In this document: positions 1-11,089 of the stretch, piece by piece
Layout: every line of letters begins with the position of its first letter
How positions within the stretch are numbered: the first letter of the stretch is position 1
Assembly (NCBI GenBank): GCA_949710005.1
Contig: OX453275.1
Span: 8,044,981 to 8,108,980 of the forward strand
From: Ricordea florida
Taxonomy: Eukaryota > Cnidaria > Anthozoa > Corallimorpharia > Ricordeidae
Direction of reading: 5' to 3'
DNA length: 64,000 bases
Translations under genes and position numbers: made by a program
The notes under the pieces: generated by a model
The model's input: only the letters and a program-made list of their open reading frames with translations
Told to the model about the DNA's origin: nothing
Database searches by the model: none

Positions 1-1872
1 CCTGATCCAAGAATCTATGATGAAACAGCGCAGGAAACAGCAAAGAAGACGCGCCGCGTTTGTCATTAGAAACTCATGATCGATCTACAAATTGCGACTT
101 TATAGACTTTACTCTGACCAACGCCAGACGATTTTACTCGTCACAGGGAGACCCCTTAGGGCTTAAAGGTTAATAAAAACAAGCCAAAGTTTTGCCTAGT
201 TGATTCTCTTCCTCGTGTTTCACAATTTGTATAATACAAGTTTTTATGGTCTTAGACAAAGCAAACACACATTAAACATCACTATCCTAAAGATTAATAC
301 CTGGCGGGTAAGTAGTACTTCCTCGGTTTCGTAACAGTTCATAGAACGTGGTCGGAAGTTTCCTGCAGGGTGAAAATAGCAAATGGCACTGACACTTCAA
401 ATACGGCCCTCCATTAAATGGCTAGCAGGGGAAAAGACAGATGGCAAACATATATTGAGTGGCCACTTTAGGGGGCTTATCAGTAATTATGACTTATTGA
501 CTGTGTAAGTGCGCGATCTGAATGGCTATCTAAGGTCGGTCTATTGACCAATGAGATGGCAAGTTTGAGCTACCGACTATAATATGATATAAACAATCGA
601 TGGAAACCGAGCATCAGAATTCTGACAGTTTTCACGAATATATTCTTAAGACCATCTAAAAGATGGCGCTGCAGATTACACTGCATTCAAGACTAAGAAT
701 TCTACAACTGGTCACTCAATGGAGGACGGCCGCTTCATAAATAGGAAGCAGTTGAATTATGTTTTCACATTATTTCAATATGGTAACATCTTAGTGATCT
801 TACTATTATCTCGATACACACCCAATAGCAGTTGGTCGACGGGATTCAGTTGGTCGACGGGATTCCCTACACAACAAACAAATGTATTTGTTGCGAGACT
901 GATGGAGCACTATTCTTTAATTTTGGACCACATCAAGTTGTCTACGATCCTCCAAAGGTGAGGCCACGTGTTTTGGGCGTTCTCCAGTATTTTTATTACG
1001 CCGCACAGGAACTGGATCTAGTCGTTATAAGTAAGGCGTTGCTTGCGTTAGCCCCGGCGTCGCAGACGAAATGTAACTCGGTTGGGTAACTGGGGGCGCT
1101 TACCATTTCACCAAAAAGACCGTAAACTCCCGTTGGAAGTCAAATGGAACGGTTCAATTCAGTTTGATCCGACCGAAATATTTGGTACCACTATTTAGTA
1201 TAAATACTCAGGTGATTATACAAAACCGCGCACTCTGATTGGTTCGCTATCTCGGATTATCAGCCGATAATCACCTCGACGAACAAAATAGGGACCTTAA
1301 GATACCCTGAACGCGGCCTAGGTCGACGGTAACCGGAAGTAAATTTGTAAGGTCTTACATCTAATTTGCACAAATGTCACGCCACTTGACGGCCTCCTCT
1401 TCTGTGGTGGCGGCGACAAAGCTCATTTTGGCGGCCTCTCAGAAAGGTGAGTTATTTTTTCGACTTTTCCCTTAAAATAACATGTTTTACACTGAACTTG
1501 TAAACATTATGATAAGGAAATAGATTCCTAAACTGTTTGGTTCAATTTAGTTTTCATAATTCAGTATTAGCGAGTTTATAGAGGGAAAGGTGAGCGTCAA
1601 GTCTTCAGAAAGCAATCCGATAAGCAGATAAACCTGGGGAAATTTCCCCGCACAGAATATTGTTTTGATTTCTTATTTTCACCTTGATTTTTATCTTGTG
1701 AAACTAGTCAGTAGCAGTTTAGGGCCGCTCTACAATATGATTTTGCATTATTTGTAAAAATGTGTGGATTTCATACTCATCATCTTTCTTCGACTCGTGT
1801 TTTACGATGTTTTAATAAAAATGGCACCAATGGTTTGATTGAAATTCTACTTTCTCTTCCTTTAGTTTGGCA

Positions 1873-2550
1873 ATGGAATGGACTAAGAACCACGACACTG
1901 CCCTTGCTCGGGAGGTTTTGTTATTAGAACCGTATCGTCACAAGGCGAGGACAGTTGAAAGAGGAAAAGTGTGGCAAATAATAGCCGACAACCTCAATTC
2001 ACATGCCATATTGAGGTTTGTTGTCACAAAGAAATCGGTGAGGGAGCATCTTAAGCTTTTGCTGGACAAGTATCGTGCAAGAATGCAGAAGGAACGGAGA
2101 GATAGTGGAGTGGAAGTGGAGGTAACAGAGCTGGACCAAGCCCTGGAGGAGATCAACGAGAAGTGGGAAGCAGCGGAAGAACAAGATATATTATTGCTTA
2201 ATAACAAGAAAAAGACAGAGGACGACAGAGCCATGGGAGAGGAGGTTCGAAAGAGGGCGTGCGAAAAGCTGAGTGAAACGATGAAACGGAAAGGAGAAGG
2301 CGAGGGATCGTCAGAGCCGAAGAAGAAAAGGTCAAGAAAGGGTGGAAATGACATAGTAGAGTTTCTGAGGGAAAAAGCAACAGTCGATAGGGAAATGAAA
2401 CAAGAAGATCAGAAAGCAAGAAGAGAGGAGCACGAGCGGCAAACAAGGCTTTACGAGTTAACACTTGCTAATCAACAACAGCAGCAACAACAGAGCAATC
2501 AACTCATGAGTCTGATGATTGGCCTCATGCAAAAAATTGCAGAAAAATAA
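1873..2550 (+). CDS. Harbinger Myb/SANT-like accessory protein
   Basis: This is a 225-residue frame from the ATG at 1873 to TAA at 2550. The N-terminal third has the spaced aromatic and basic residues of a Myb/SANT-like domain (W at residue 2, VWQIIADNL near 35-43, then a basic helix). A long charged coiled-coil-like region follows, with a nuclear-localisation-like PKKKRSRK near residue 150 and a run of glutamines near the C-terminus. In Harbinger elements the Myb-like protein binds the terminal repeats and brings the nuclease into the nucleus. A GTGAGT donor at about 1446 and a pyrimidine-rich acceptor ending at 1865 suggest an upstream exon beginning at ATG 1374, but that join is out of frame, so the upstream exon is probably untranslated. 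A polyadenylation-like AATAAA lies near 2664. The nuclease gene ends about 210 bp downstream on the other strand. Confidence 0.8.
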   Translation: MEWTKNHDTALAREVLLLEPYRHKARTVERGKVWQIIADNLNSHAILRFVVTKKSVREHLKLLLDKYRARMQKERRDSGVEVEVTELDQALEEINEKWEAAEEQDILLLNNKKKTEDDRAMGEEVRKRACEKLSETMKRKGEGEGSSEPKKKRSRKGGNDIVEFLREKATVDREMKQEDQKARREEHERQTRLYELTLANQQQQQQQSNQLMSLMIGLMQKIAEK

Positions 2551-2761
2551 GAGACATACTTCAATGTTTACTTCAGATCGCTTGTTTGTTTACTTCTACC
2601 CTTAAAAAAGCTTGATAGTATTTTGGGATGGAAATCCCTTTGTGTTCTTTGTATGCTAACAGCAATAAAAGCGATTGATTGTTCTTTCATTGAGGTGGCT
2701 TTTATATAATTGACTCACAAAACTACTACAGTTGTAAACATTCCCATCATTACGGAATACA

Positions 2762-3921
2762 TTAAGCGAAATACTCCTCTAATGTAGGTGGTTGTAGATC
2801 AAAAAACTCTGAGGTGAGATTGCCATATAAACAGCTCAGAGCATTTTGTAACACAGCACATACTATGTAAAGTTTTCCAATGCTACTTAGCCCAATTTTC
2901 AGGTTTTTCTTAAAATCAATAAATTTAAAGTAATTAACTATATCACCAAAGAGCCACTCCACACAACTCCTTACTGAGCTCATTGAAGAATTAAATGCCT
3001 GCATCTGTGGAGTGAGAACTACATTTCTGAAAGGGGCTTGCAGTTGTGCCCTTAAAGGGTATGCAGGGTCCCCATATATGCACATAGGATGTCCTGTTGG
3101 AGAATATGCATACTGCTGTAGCTCGTGAAGCAGTCCAGAATCACCCAGCATGCTTGCATCGTGCTTCTTGCCTTCTGAAATTCATAACAGTGTACAGTTT
3201 TAAGTTTTAAAAGACTCTGTGGGTATTGATTAAAGTTGATTAAAATGTTTTACCCACCTACAGGTCCATACATATTTGCTATGATGCCATTAGGTAGTGC
3301 AACAGACTGAAATTTCAGGGCGTGTACCCTTTTGTGTCCATTATAGACAACTCTCTGGTTTTCATCTGGTCGTGCAATTGGTCTAATAGTGCCGTCCACG
3401 AATCCAAAGCAATTTTCAAGGGCTGCACCTTTTGCGTACACAGCATCTGCATACGTTTGTAGACGTGCTGGACTGAGAAGGTCATGATTCCATTGCTTGA
3501 TTCTCCATCCATGGGTGTTATAGACAAAATCAATTACTTTGTTAGTCACCATACTCAACACGGGGGCTGGTCTGCCAAATCTTGTTATCATATCTGAATA
3601 CCTGCAAGGGTATGAAAGCCTTCGAAGTAGCATACAGACAGCTTCCATACCCTCACAAACGGAGCCCTGGTTGCATACAAAAGTGTCAGGTATTTGTAAA
3701 CATTCTGCTAAACGTGGTAGGTCGCGTTTATTCACACGGAACTCTGCTCTACACTCTGAATCTGCCATTTCTTCGAGGTCAAATCTTTCGTAGTCTTCAT
3801 ACGGTAGTTCTAAGTTCTTTGAAAAGCTGCAGTCATAGAGGAGCACGAATTCTTCGTCAGAAATGATTTCGGTCACATAAAATCCAGTTAAAAACTCCCG
3901 AGTCTTCTTAAACGACGTCAT
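2762..3921 (-). CDS. Harbinger DDE nuclease (transposase)
   Basis: There are two exons, 3921-3258 and 3174-2762, joined by a GT-AG intron of 83 bp (donor GTGGGT, acceptor TTTCAG). The join restores the family motif GPVEGKKHDASML and gives about 358 residues. The DDE nuclease signature is visible: FVDGTI (first Asp), CIYGDPAYPL (second Asp) and SCVEWLFGDI (Glu). An N-terminal helical region and the loop RRLSYPCRYSDMITRFGRP precede the catalytic core. No stop or frameshift is seen, which is unusual for transposons in this window. It would cut and reinsert the element with 3-bp target duplications. Its partner is the Myb-like protein at 1873-2550. Confidence 0.88.
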
Positions 3922-4205
3922 GACAGCGTAACCGCCTGATTCTTTGACTGAATCTGTTTGTTGTTACTTGTTTCGGCCACCGCTTACACAAAACAAATCT
4001 TAAGGTTTGTTTTTCCCGCGCTAAGGTGGCGGTCACGACCCATGCCCTCTCGGACGTGACCGCCTTCTTCAAGGCCGCCGCGTCCAGTATCTTAAGGTCC
4101 CTAATGGCTGCCAGTCGTTCGCGCGCTTTTGATGAAATATAATTTTTTCGTGTTGTACAATGCTTTTTTTTCCTTTTTTGAAATAATCACCTATGTATTT
4201 ATACT

Positions 4206-4313
4206 AAAACAATTATTCGCCTCAGGCTCAGTGATTATCGATGAATATTCACCTCGACTTCGTCTCGGTGAATATTCACCGATAATCACTTCGCCTTCGG
4301 CGAATAATTGTTA
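4206..4313. mobile_element. Fold-back MITE that hosts the Harbinger
   Basis: Two nested inverted repeats are visible. AACAATTATTCGCC at 4208-4221 pairs with GGCGAATAATTGTT at 4299-4312, and a central hairpin is built on GAATATTCACC. The matching left part of the host element appears to lie at 1203-1289 (with GATAATCACCTCG), split by the Harbinger. Flanking TTA on both sides suggests a 3-bp target duplication. The same AACAATTATT end recurs near 57073. Confidence 0.6.
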
Positions 4314-5817
4314 AATAGTGCGACTAGTACTCGAACCACGGCCACCCAAACCAAATTTTCATACAAATTATCGGGCCGGGGAGGGTGGGGAGGGTCTTGC
4401 AGCTCCCCCACCCGCCCACAATTTGGGTAACTTAGAGTTTTTGGGCGTCAAGAGAAATTTGGGCAATTAGCCAATTTTAAAGAAGTTTGCACGTGCGTGG
4501 TTTTTTTCTTGGAGAGAGATATCTTCTATTTCGTTTAGCGTGTTTTATGAGCTCATATGTTAGTTTCATATGTAAAAATATTTTCACTTCATATGTAGGC
4601 ATATGTTAGTGCATTATATGACCCTCCTTTCTTTTCGACTGTTTTCGTAAAAATTTGGGCAATTTGCGAGAATTTTTGGGCAAATGGTTCACCCCCACCC
4701 CCCACCCCCCCGAAAAAATGGCCCGTACCCCTATGATCACGATCGAGTATCTAAACAATGCTCAAAATGCATATAACTTGCTCTATAACTGTACAAAACA
4801 TATCAAGACTGAAAAAAAATCATCTCAGCAGGTAGAAACTCGCCACAAATCTGTTGTTCGATGCCAAAAAAGGACATTCAAAATTTGAACGAAAATCAAA
4901 CAATGCGTGGCCTTGTTTCGAGTAGTCGCATTGTAAATGGCGCGTTCCATTTGCTCAGTTCTGCTTTGTTTCGGCTTTCCCTTTCTTTGAAAAAGACGCA
5001 GAAGGTTTGGGAACGCACGGGAACTTGGAGCGGGTTTGTTGTTGAAAGAACCCTTCCATTCGGCAAACGAGAATCTCCAAATCTAAAACCGAAATTTTTG
5101 TTGAATGGTAAGCGTCATGAGACTTTGCATAGTGTTTTGTTTCATCTGCGGCGCCAGCTGTGCTCAAGTCTGATAGGATGACGTGAATATGGCGTGTACA
5201 GATCGAGAGAGACCTTTTCATTGTTTTGAGTTTTGTCGCGTCGAAAAGTAACTTTCGGTTTGTCGTTTTAGCCTTATTAAAGCCAAGAAAGCACAATTAC
5301 CCCGGAAGTGTTTACTCGTTAAGATAACAACACGTGACGTGATGAGGAAAGGGTGGTATCAGAGAGTACCTCGGAAAAGGGGTCCTCTTGAGTATGGTTC
5401 GCTCCTTAAAGAAAAAGCACTGCTGCCATATGTGCCGCCAAATTCTGAAACACCAACCAACGGCTCTTCTTGATTGCTCAGAACTTGAACAGTATCATTT
5501 GAACTTATACCGTATGACCTTTAAAAGAGAGGAAAAGAGGAGAAATTGCAACCGGCAAGCAAAAACAACTCTTTTTCGGTGAAGATATTGGATATTGGCC
5601 TAGTTCTTTTTACTCAGGGTTGAAATTTCGGCATTTTTTTTTTCCTTGTTCAGTCACAAATCGCTGCTCGGGCATTCAGACCTACGCATGCGTAGAGAAG
5701 GGCAGCTGAACACATGGGCGGGAAACACTTACAGAAGTTGTCGTCGTTGAAAGTTAGCACGGATTCCATGATTTCTATAGCGATGAAATCACATACACAC
5801 GAACACACGTTGGACTA

Positions 5818-5925
5818 GCATCCCATCCAGGGGGGAGTAACAATACTCTCAGGTGCCTCATGCTACAGAAACCAGGATAAGCTCCGGCCGTGTGGGCCTT
5901 GAGGCCCAAGTACGCCTTTATCTAT
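5818..5925 (+). mobile_element. SINE tail fragment
   Basis: The stretch with CATCCCATCCAGGGGGGAG and CCGGCCGTGTGGGCC matches the tail half of the tRNA-derived SINE at 30500-30722 in opposite orientation. It lacks the tRNA-like head. The same fragment is in copy 2 near 60790-60895, so it predates the duplication. Confidence 0.55.
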
Positions 5926-5996
5926 CGAAAATCATGGTATACCAAATAAGTTATCAAAGCTTAATCTTGATAAAAACAAGAAGACGCCTGAAGGCG

Positions 5997-6260
5997 TTTA
6001 CGCGGGATGTGTTGGTTTAAATTGCTGACGCAGTGTGTTTTTTTTTTGCTGATTGTGCAATCATGGATATCCATGGTGCAATCCAACCTGACTTGCACGT
6101 GATTCGGAGTTACAGCCAATCAAAGCCACACAATGTTTTCGGGACGGGCTCGGGATACGGGAAAGTTAAAAAAACAAGGCAATTTTTGACTCCCAAGACG
6201 ACGAAAGGAATGCGCTACCGAATTTTATACGCTGGCTGACGGTACGTCATCCCGCGTAAA
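5997..6260. mobile_element. MITE present only in copy 1
   Basis: Inverted ends TTTACGCGGGATG (5997-6009) and CATCCCGCGTAAA (6248-6260) bound about 264 bp. Copy 2 has no such sequence at the equivalent site near 60943-60949. The element ends seven bases from the stop codon of the last exon of the minus-strand gene. About 25 bp next to it are also absent from copy 2, so excision or deletion there is possible. The open frame inside (6033-6239) is a by-product of the element. Confidence 0.7.
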
Positions 6261-6267
6261 AAAAGCG

Positions 6268-9200
6268 TTATCGTATTTTTTGACATAATCGTGGACTGAG
6301 TAGAATCCCAGTGCGAACTCTGTGACGTCCGAACAACAAGAGAAGAAAGGTAACAGAATTTGTTGACAAATGTACATGTATCAGTTCGAGTACACCCAAC
6401 TCTTCAAAATACATTGTTATATTGAGGTTAGGATACACAAACTACACGAAAGAAAAGCAAATAGAGGGTTACCTGATGGTACGCTGGTTTTCCAGGATCT
6501 GTCCATCTTTAATTAGATAAGAAATCATCCCAAGTTGACTGCCATAACTCCTTCCAATTTGGTGCCTCAAATCACTGACAGTCGCAGTGTTGAAACTAGT
6601 CACTAATACTTCATACTTGTGATCCTTGTTTCGCCTCTGTGCAAACAGTCTTAAGGCTTCGGGCTTAAACTCAAACTCAATTTTTCCACATGCCCGATCG
6701 GATCCTCTATTTCTGTCAGTAGCGCTGAAATAAGTAAGTCTTCCTCTTTCATACGCAGAGCCTCGTATTATCAAAGGATTAGACTGTCTAGCTTCCACTA
6801 ACCACAGCCCGAGGTATTTCCCACCAAAATCTATATCCACCTCAGAAGCTAAATAAAACAAAATGGCACGCAGGATCAGCAAAGTATGCACGAATAGAAT
6901 GTCGACAAACTATTCTACTTAAGTTAAACTTCCAAGATTTGAGGACTATTTCGGGCCACACTACCAAATTTTTAATTTGCCGGCTTTCTTAAACAAAAAA
7001 CTCAAGGCATACAACCGTTTGCCATGAAAGTAGTTCGCATGGCAAAATCCCGACCGAAAAAGAACCGGTGAGAACGCTCAGATTTTCTTTAAGAATAAAT
7101 TGTTATAAGCAATTACTGTGCTGGTAATTTCGAAAGCTTTCTAAGGAGGGAACTGTCTCCTCTTCTCCTCTTCGGTGCACACTTTTAGTTGACAGAAAAG
7201 AAGTTTTTTGAGAGTGACTGGAAACGATTCTAGACGTGTTATTCCTGATTCGGAATCGAAATTTGGCGCGCACGATTTCAGAGACTTAGACCCAGTTCAG
7301 ACGCCACATTTTTCATGCGCTGAACGAAATTCAGTTAGGTCCGACTTTAACGTGACATTTGATTCAGGTGCCGCACCGTGCGACGAACCTAACCTTTATT
7401 CCATGTCAGCAGTTGCGAGGTTTATGACTTTCATGAATCAAAATTTAAATTTACGCATTTAGTTTGGCACATTAGAAGAGAACCGTATGGTTCACCTGCT
7501 GTTCAACTGTCAAATATTGAGACAAACCCTGCCGAACTGAACGTCTTTGCCGCACCAAAATAAAACTGACGTACCGAATTGACTCGGGCTTCGCTCTTTT
7601 GTCATGCTTGAATGAAAGTCATCAATCAGGTTTGGCACATGAAAAGTACGGTGTCTTAATCGCGACTTAACCAAGTTTACACAGGAGCCGAACACTCACG
7701 TGTACTTAAAACAGGAACAAGAAATGCAACACACTAAGTTCACCTTAAAAGGCTTACATACCATATTCATTTTTGTTCATTATCTCTATTTCAAATGACT
7801 GACCACTTTCCATCAAGACCACACCCATGTCTGCCATGTGCTGGACAAGGCTCCCTGGGTTAATTCTCACCGAATAGTTACCCTTAGTGTAACTTCTTGG
7901 TATCACTGCTGAGTCCACAGTGTATATACCAGAGTAATGAGTAGAAGATAACTGATGAACCATTGATTTTGGGGCCACATCTCCCGGTGATACTGTTGTG
8001 ACAAAACTAGGTGTTTGATGAACCTTCTGTTCCACACTAGGAACCTTGTAGTGATGGGCTATTTGGCCAGAGCCTAAATAACGTGGTGCTTCTTGTGAAC
8101 TCTTCAAAAAGGAGCCACTACCAACACCGTCATCAACTGGCTCTTTATTGATACTTCCAGACACAGTGGCCTCTTGGGAATACTCATCTTCAGTTGGTTC
8201 TTTCAAGGAGTTAGATTCCGTGGCTCTGGGTGATGACAAATGATCTCCATAGCTTGTTAATGTGGACATAACTGAGCCATGTTCTTTAGTTTTAGAACCT
8301 CCTGTCCCAAAAAAAGGAAATTATAGAAGCAAAAATTGAAAGTTCTATATTATTTTGACTACTGTAATGATCATGTCAAAAATCAATCTTAAAAAATTCT
8401 CATTTAATTGATTTCTATTACAAGAGCAAAAAGAATTAATACGATAATGCAGGAGCTCCTGGATAATGACAATAATAATGATAATAATTATACTAATCAT
8501 TACAGATTATTATTTTATTAAATAGGAATCTGCAGCTTAATTGTTTCAAAAAGCCATAACCACACTTAAAATGCTGCATACACATGGGATCACATGAAAC
8601 CGCACCTTAAATGATTGACACATAAGTGGAAATCAGTAGAATTAAATTCAAAATTTTCCAAATGAAGACATGCAAAGCAAAGCTACTTTATGTGATGATT
8701 TGGTTGTAATATCAAAAATAGTTTTAAGTAACGCTCCGACTAAGGACGATAGCAGAAACAATAGGCCTGCGGCAACAGAAACCGTTGCTGCCTGGCGCAG
8801 GAAAAGTGATAATTCAATTAATTTGAGCTCCTTCATTGGATAAATCGCCATTAGCGCGAAATTCAAACATTTATTCGTAGAGTTAGAGAACCAAAAGCTT
8901 GATTCAAAGACTAAAAACATACGTTATGTCTTTATTACATAAAAACCTTTACGTAGGTGGAGTATAAAAAAAATCGTATGTGGGGCACACCGATTTCTGA
9001 GCTTCACCTTGACAAACGATGGTGATTAAACCTTGCTTTCATCAAAACATGACATATTTGAAAATTATTGACTTCTACAATTACTCAACAACTTGAAACA
9101 GAAACAATAATGTACACTAATCAAAGTAGGACTATGGTGAACTCGTGGATATGTTTACAAAACAGAGAAAAAAGAAATAATTTAAAAATTAACGAGGTGT

Positions 9201-10211
9201 TTTTTCAGAGTTGTGATTGAATGAACTTGAAGATAATTTTAATAATCTATAATCACAACATAAAAGTGACCAGGGAGCTGAGTAGCTTTTTGAAATAAAC
9301 ATACAGTGAGTACATGACGCCAATCATTTGACTACACTAGGCATCAGTTATAAGGCAGGTTGCAAGCATACAGTTGTTAAAAAATTTGATAACTAAACAT
9401 AAGGGTACAGGATTAAATGGCACCGAAACCAAATGTAGTTCTGGTATCCTGCTGCTCACTGTCTGTGTGTTCAAAGTAACAGGGTCCTTCTGAATAAGGT
9501 CTGAATTTTGTTGCCATGACATTGTCAATTTTATCATCATTATAGTTTTTGTTGTCTACAAGTCGATTCAATGTATTCAACAGAAATATCCACCTTGATT
9601 CTGCAGCTGATAATGAACAAAACCATGTAGGATAGCCCAGCTGACGAATCATACCAAACAAGTCTTTCTTGCATTTTTGCAAAGTATGTTAGTGATGATC
9701 TTAAAATGCTTAAGACTCTCAATCCTTTATCAAGTTGAATTAGTTTATTTACATTACCATCTCATTTTAGGTTATCAGTGGTATATATATTCAGGGTTGC
9801 ACTTAAAAAAAATCACACTTGCCATCATTAATACAGCAATACATCTTTGTTTTTATCCTTATAACTTCTTGTTTTTACAATGTAAATATGATGAGTCACA
9901 CAACAGTAAGCAAAACAGGTAAGCCTATTTTTCCAACATGTCTACTTCAACACAATCTAGTTCACTTCAAGGTAAATTCGGAAATCAATAGACAGAAAAC
10001 GTTTCATTGTAACGGCTTGTGGTGCATTGTATATAATATAACGCTTAATACATTTTCTACATGACTTACTCTTTTCGAACCCTGGTTCTCCGTCACGGCA
10101 TGCGCCTCTATATTTAATGGTAAGCGTTGACATACTTCTTGACCGTCCCAATACTTCTCCAACTCCATTCCTGTTAGTACTAACACTTAAATCAGTAGAA
10201 ACGTCCTCCAT
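6268..10211 (-). CDS. Uncharacterised four-exon gene, copy 1
   Basis: Exons are 10211-10070, 8301-7762, 6848-6473 and 6319-6268. All introns are GT-AG and all phases agree, giving about 369 residues from an ATG at 10211 to TAA at 6268. The N-terminal half is polar and low in complexity (many Ser, Thr, Glu), probably disordered. The C-terminal half begins at [12 protein letters not shown] and has a regular alternating pattern ([50 protein letters not shown]). From memory this resembles a beta-rich domain common in invertebrate and large-virus proteins (typical GxW and FTF...FKPE pattern), but that is inference. There is no signal peptide or membrane span. Intron 1 holds a Helitron fragment. 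Its paralogue is at 60952-63019. No function is claimed. Confidence 0.7.
9337..9700 (-). mobile_element. Helitron Rep-domain fragment, degenerate
   Basis: The minus-strand translation contains [19 protein letters not shown] followed by an acidic stretch and then, one frame over, [13 protein letters not shown]. This order matches the Helitron helicase-like N-terminal region, where MIRQLGxPTWFxTLSAAD is followed by RxDPVTCxRHF. The HUH nuclease motif and the helicase are absent and the reading frame is broken. It lies inside intron 1 of the uncharacterised gene. Confidence 0.65.
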
Positions 10212-11089
10212 GCGATGTTTCTTATCCAGGTTGGCCGCAGAAGTTCTTCGGTTTCACATCATGGATTCGTCAATTTATTCTGTTTTCAGTAGTAGTTTCG
10301 TTCAATAACGAGTACTCATTTCGCTCATATAAATTCTCATTCGAGTGCTAATTTCGCTCTATGAGTTCTCACCAAAGCTTACTACATTAGCAAGAGATTT
10401 TCTCATCTTCAGATCACTTTCGAGCCAACTGAAATTCATATGCTGCTTGTAATCTTGGGGGCGGTCGATGGCGGTCAATGTCGGTCGATGTCGGAAAAGC
10501 GAATAGTTATCATCTGTTCACGTTTAGCGCCTGGCCGAGTAAAAGGCTCATGAAATTCAGTCTTCAAGTTGGTCATTGTCCTAACTGGAAACATTTAAAC
10601 TCCTTTTGATTTTAGTAAGACCGCTAATGAGGCCCTGTTAGTGAGGTTCTTTATGTCGCGCGTCTGAGTTTCAAACCTTTTCACGTCGCAATTTCGGAAG
10701 GTCGAAGGTCGCTGTCGTTAATTTCCAGTGAGCGGCTCGTCGCCATTTCAGGTCCTTTATGTCGCCGTTTCAAGGCCATGTTGCTTGTCGAAATTTACCC
10801 CTAACAGGGCTTCGCTAATCGTCCTCTTAAGCTACAAAATCATTACAAACTCTGGCAACGGTACGATACACTTTCAGCGTGAACTTTCATCAACAGACTT
10901 CCGTGACTTCGGTCACGACAATTGTCGTCTTCATATCGGTGCCCCCGAGTTCTATCCGACTAATTACGAAGTGTGTCTACACTGGAGTGAGTGAGTGAGT
11001 GACAATTTGCATATCGGAGTCCCCACAAAAACTCGCAAATACGCTTCGCGTATCCACGAGTTAAAAATGAGGCCAAGTACAATGTCCAC
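10212..11089. other. Intergenic, no gene recognised
   Basis: This lies between the start of the uncharacterised gene (minus strand, 10211) and the end of the F-box gene. It contains GAGTGAGTGAGTGAGTGA at 10984-11001 and short GGTCGATG repeats near 10463-10495. The open frame at 10728-10994 shows no domain pattern. Confidence 0.5.

Larger units (their letters stand above)
1290..4102. mobile_element. PIF/Harbinger DNA transposon, apparently complete
   Basis: The ends are a 16-bp inverted repeat, AGGGACCTTAAGATAC at 1290-1305 and its complement at 4087-4102, flanked on each side by AAT, which fits the 3-bp target duplication of Harbinger elements. It encodes the two proteins expected of this superfamily, arranged convergently: a Myb/SANT-like DNA-binding protein on the plus strand and a DDE nuclease on the minus strand. 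Both reading frames are open once one intron is spliced from the nuclease, so the element may be young or active. It sits inside a fold-back element (remnants at 1203-1289 and 4103-4313) and is absent from copy 2. Confidence 0.85.
1..9282 (+). repeat. Segmental duplication, copy 1 (direct)
   Basis: This stretch aligns base for base, apart from indels, with 57683-64000 in the same orientation. Anchors include position 1 matching 57683, 6473 matching 61158, 8301 matching 63019 and 9282 matching 64000. Copy 1 is longer because it carries a nested Harbinger/fold-back insertion (about 1203-4313) and a MITE (5997-6260), both missing from copy 2. Neither outer border is visible: copy 1 begins at base 1 and copy 2 runs off the right end. 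The copies carry the same minus-strand gene. Alternatives are a true tandem duplication or an allelic haplotype placed twice by the assembler. Confidence 0.95.

Noticed and set aside
1938..2464. Minus-strand frames opposite the Myb-like gene
   Set aside because: They are shadows of the charged plus-strand coding sequence, with Ser/Leu/Phe-rich composition and no domain.
6033..6239. Plus-strand frame beginning MCFFFADCAIMD
   Set aside because: It lies wholly inside the copy-1-specific MITE.
8648..8920. Ninety-residue minus-strand frame with a hydrophobic segment (MAIYPMKEL...)
   Set aside because: It lies in intron 1 of the duplicated gene, has no usable splice donor, and exon 1 already joins exon 2 in phase. 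An alternative first exon remains possible.
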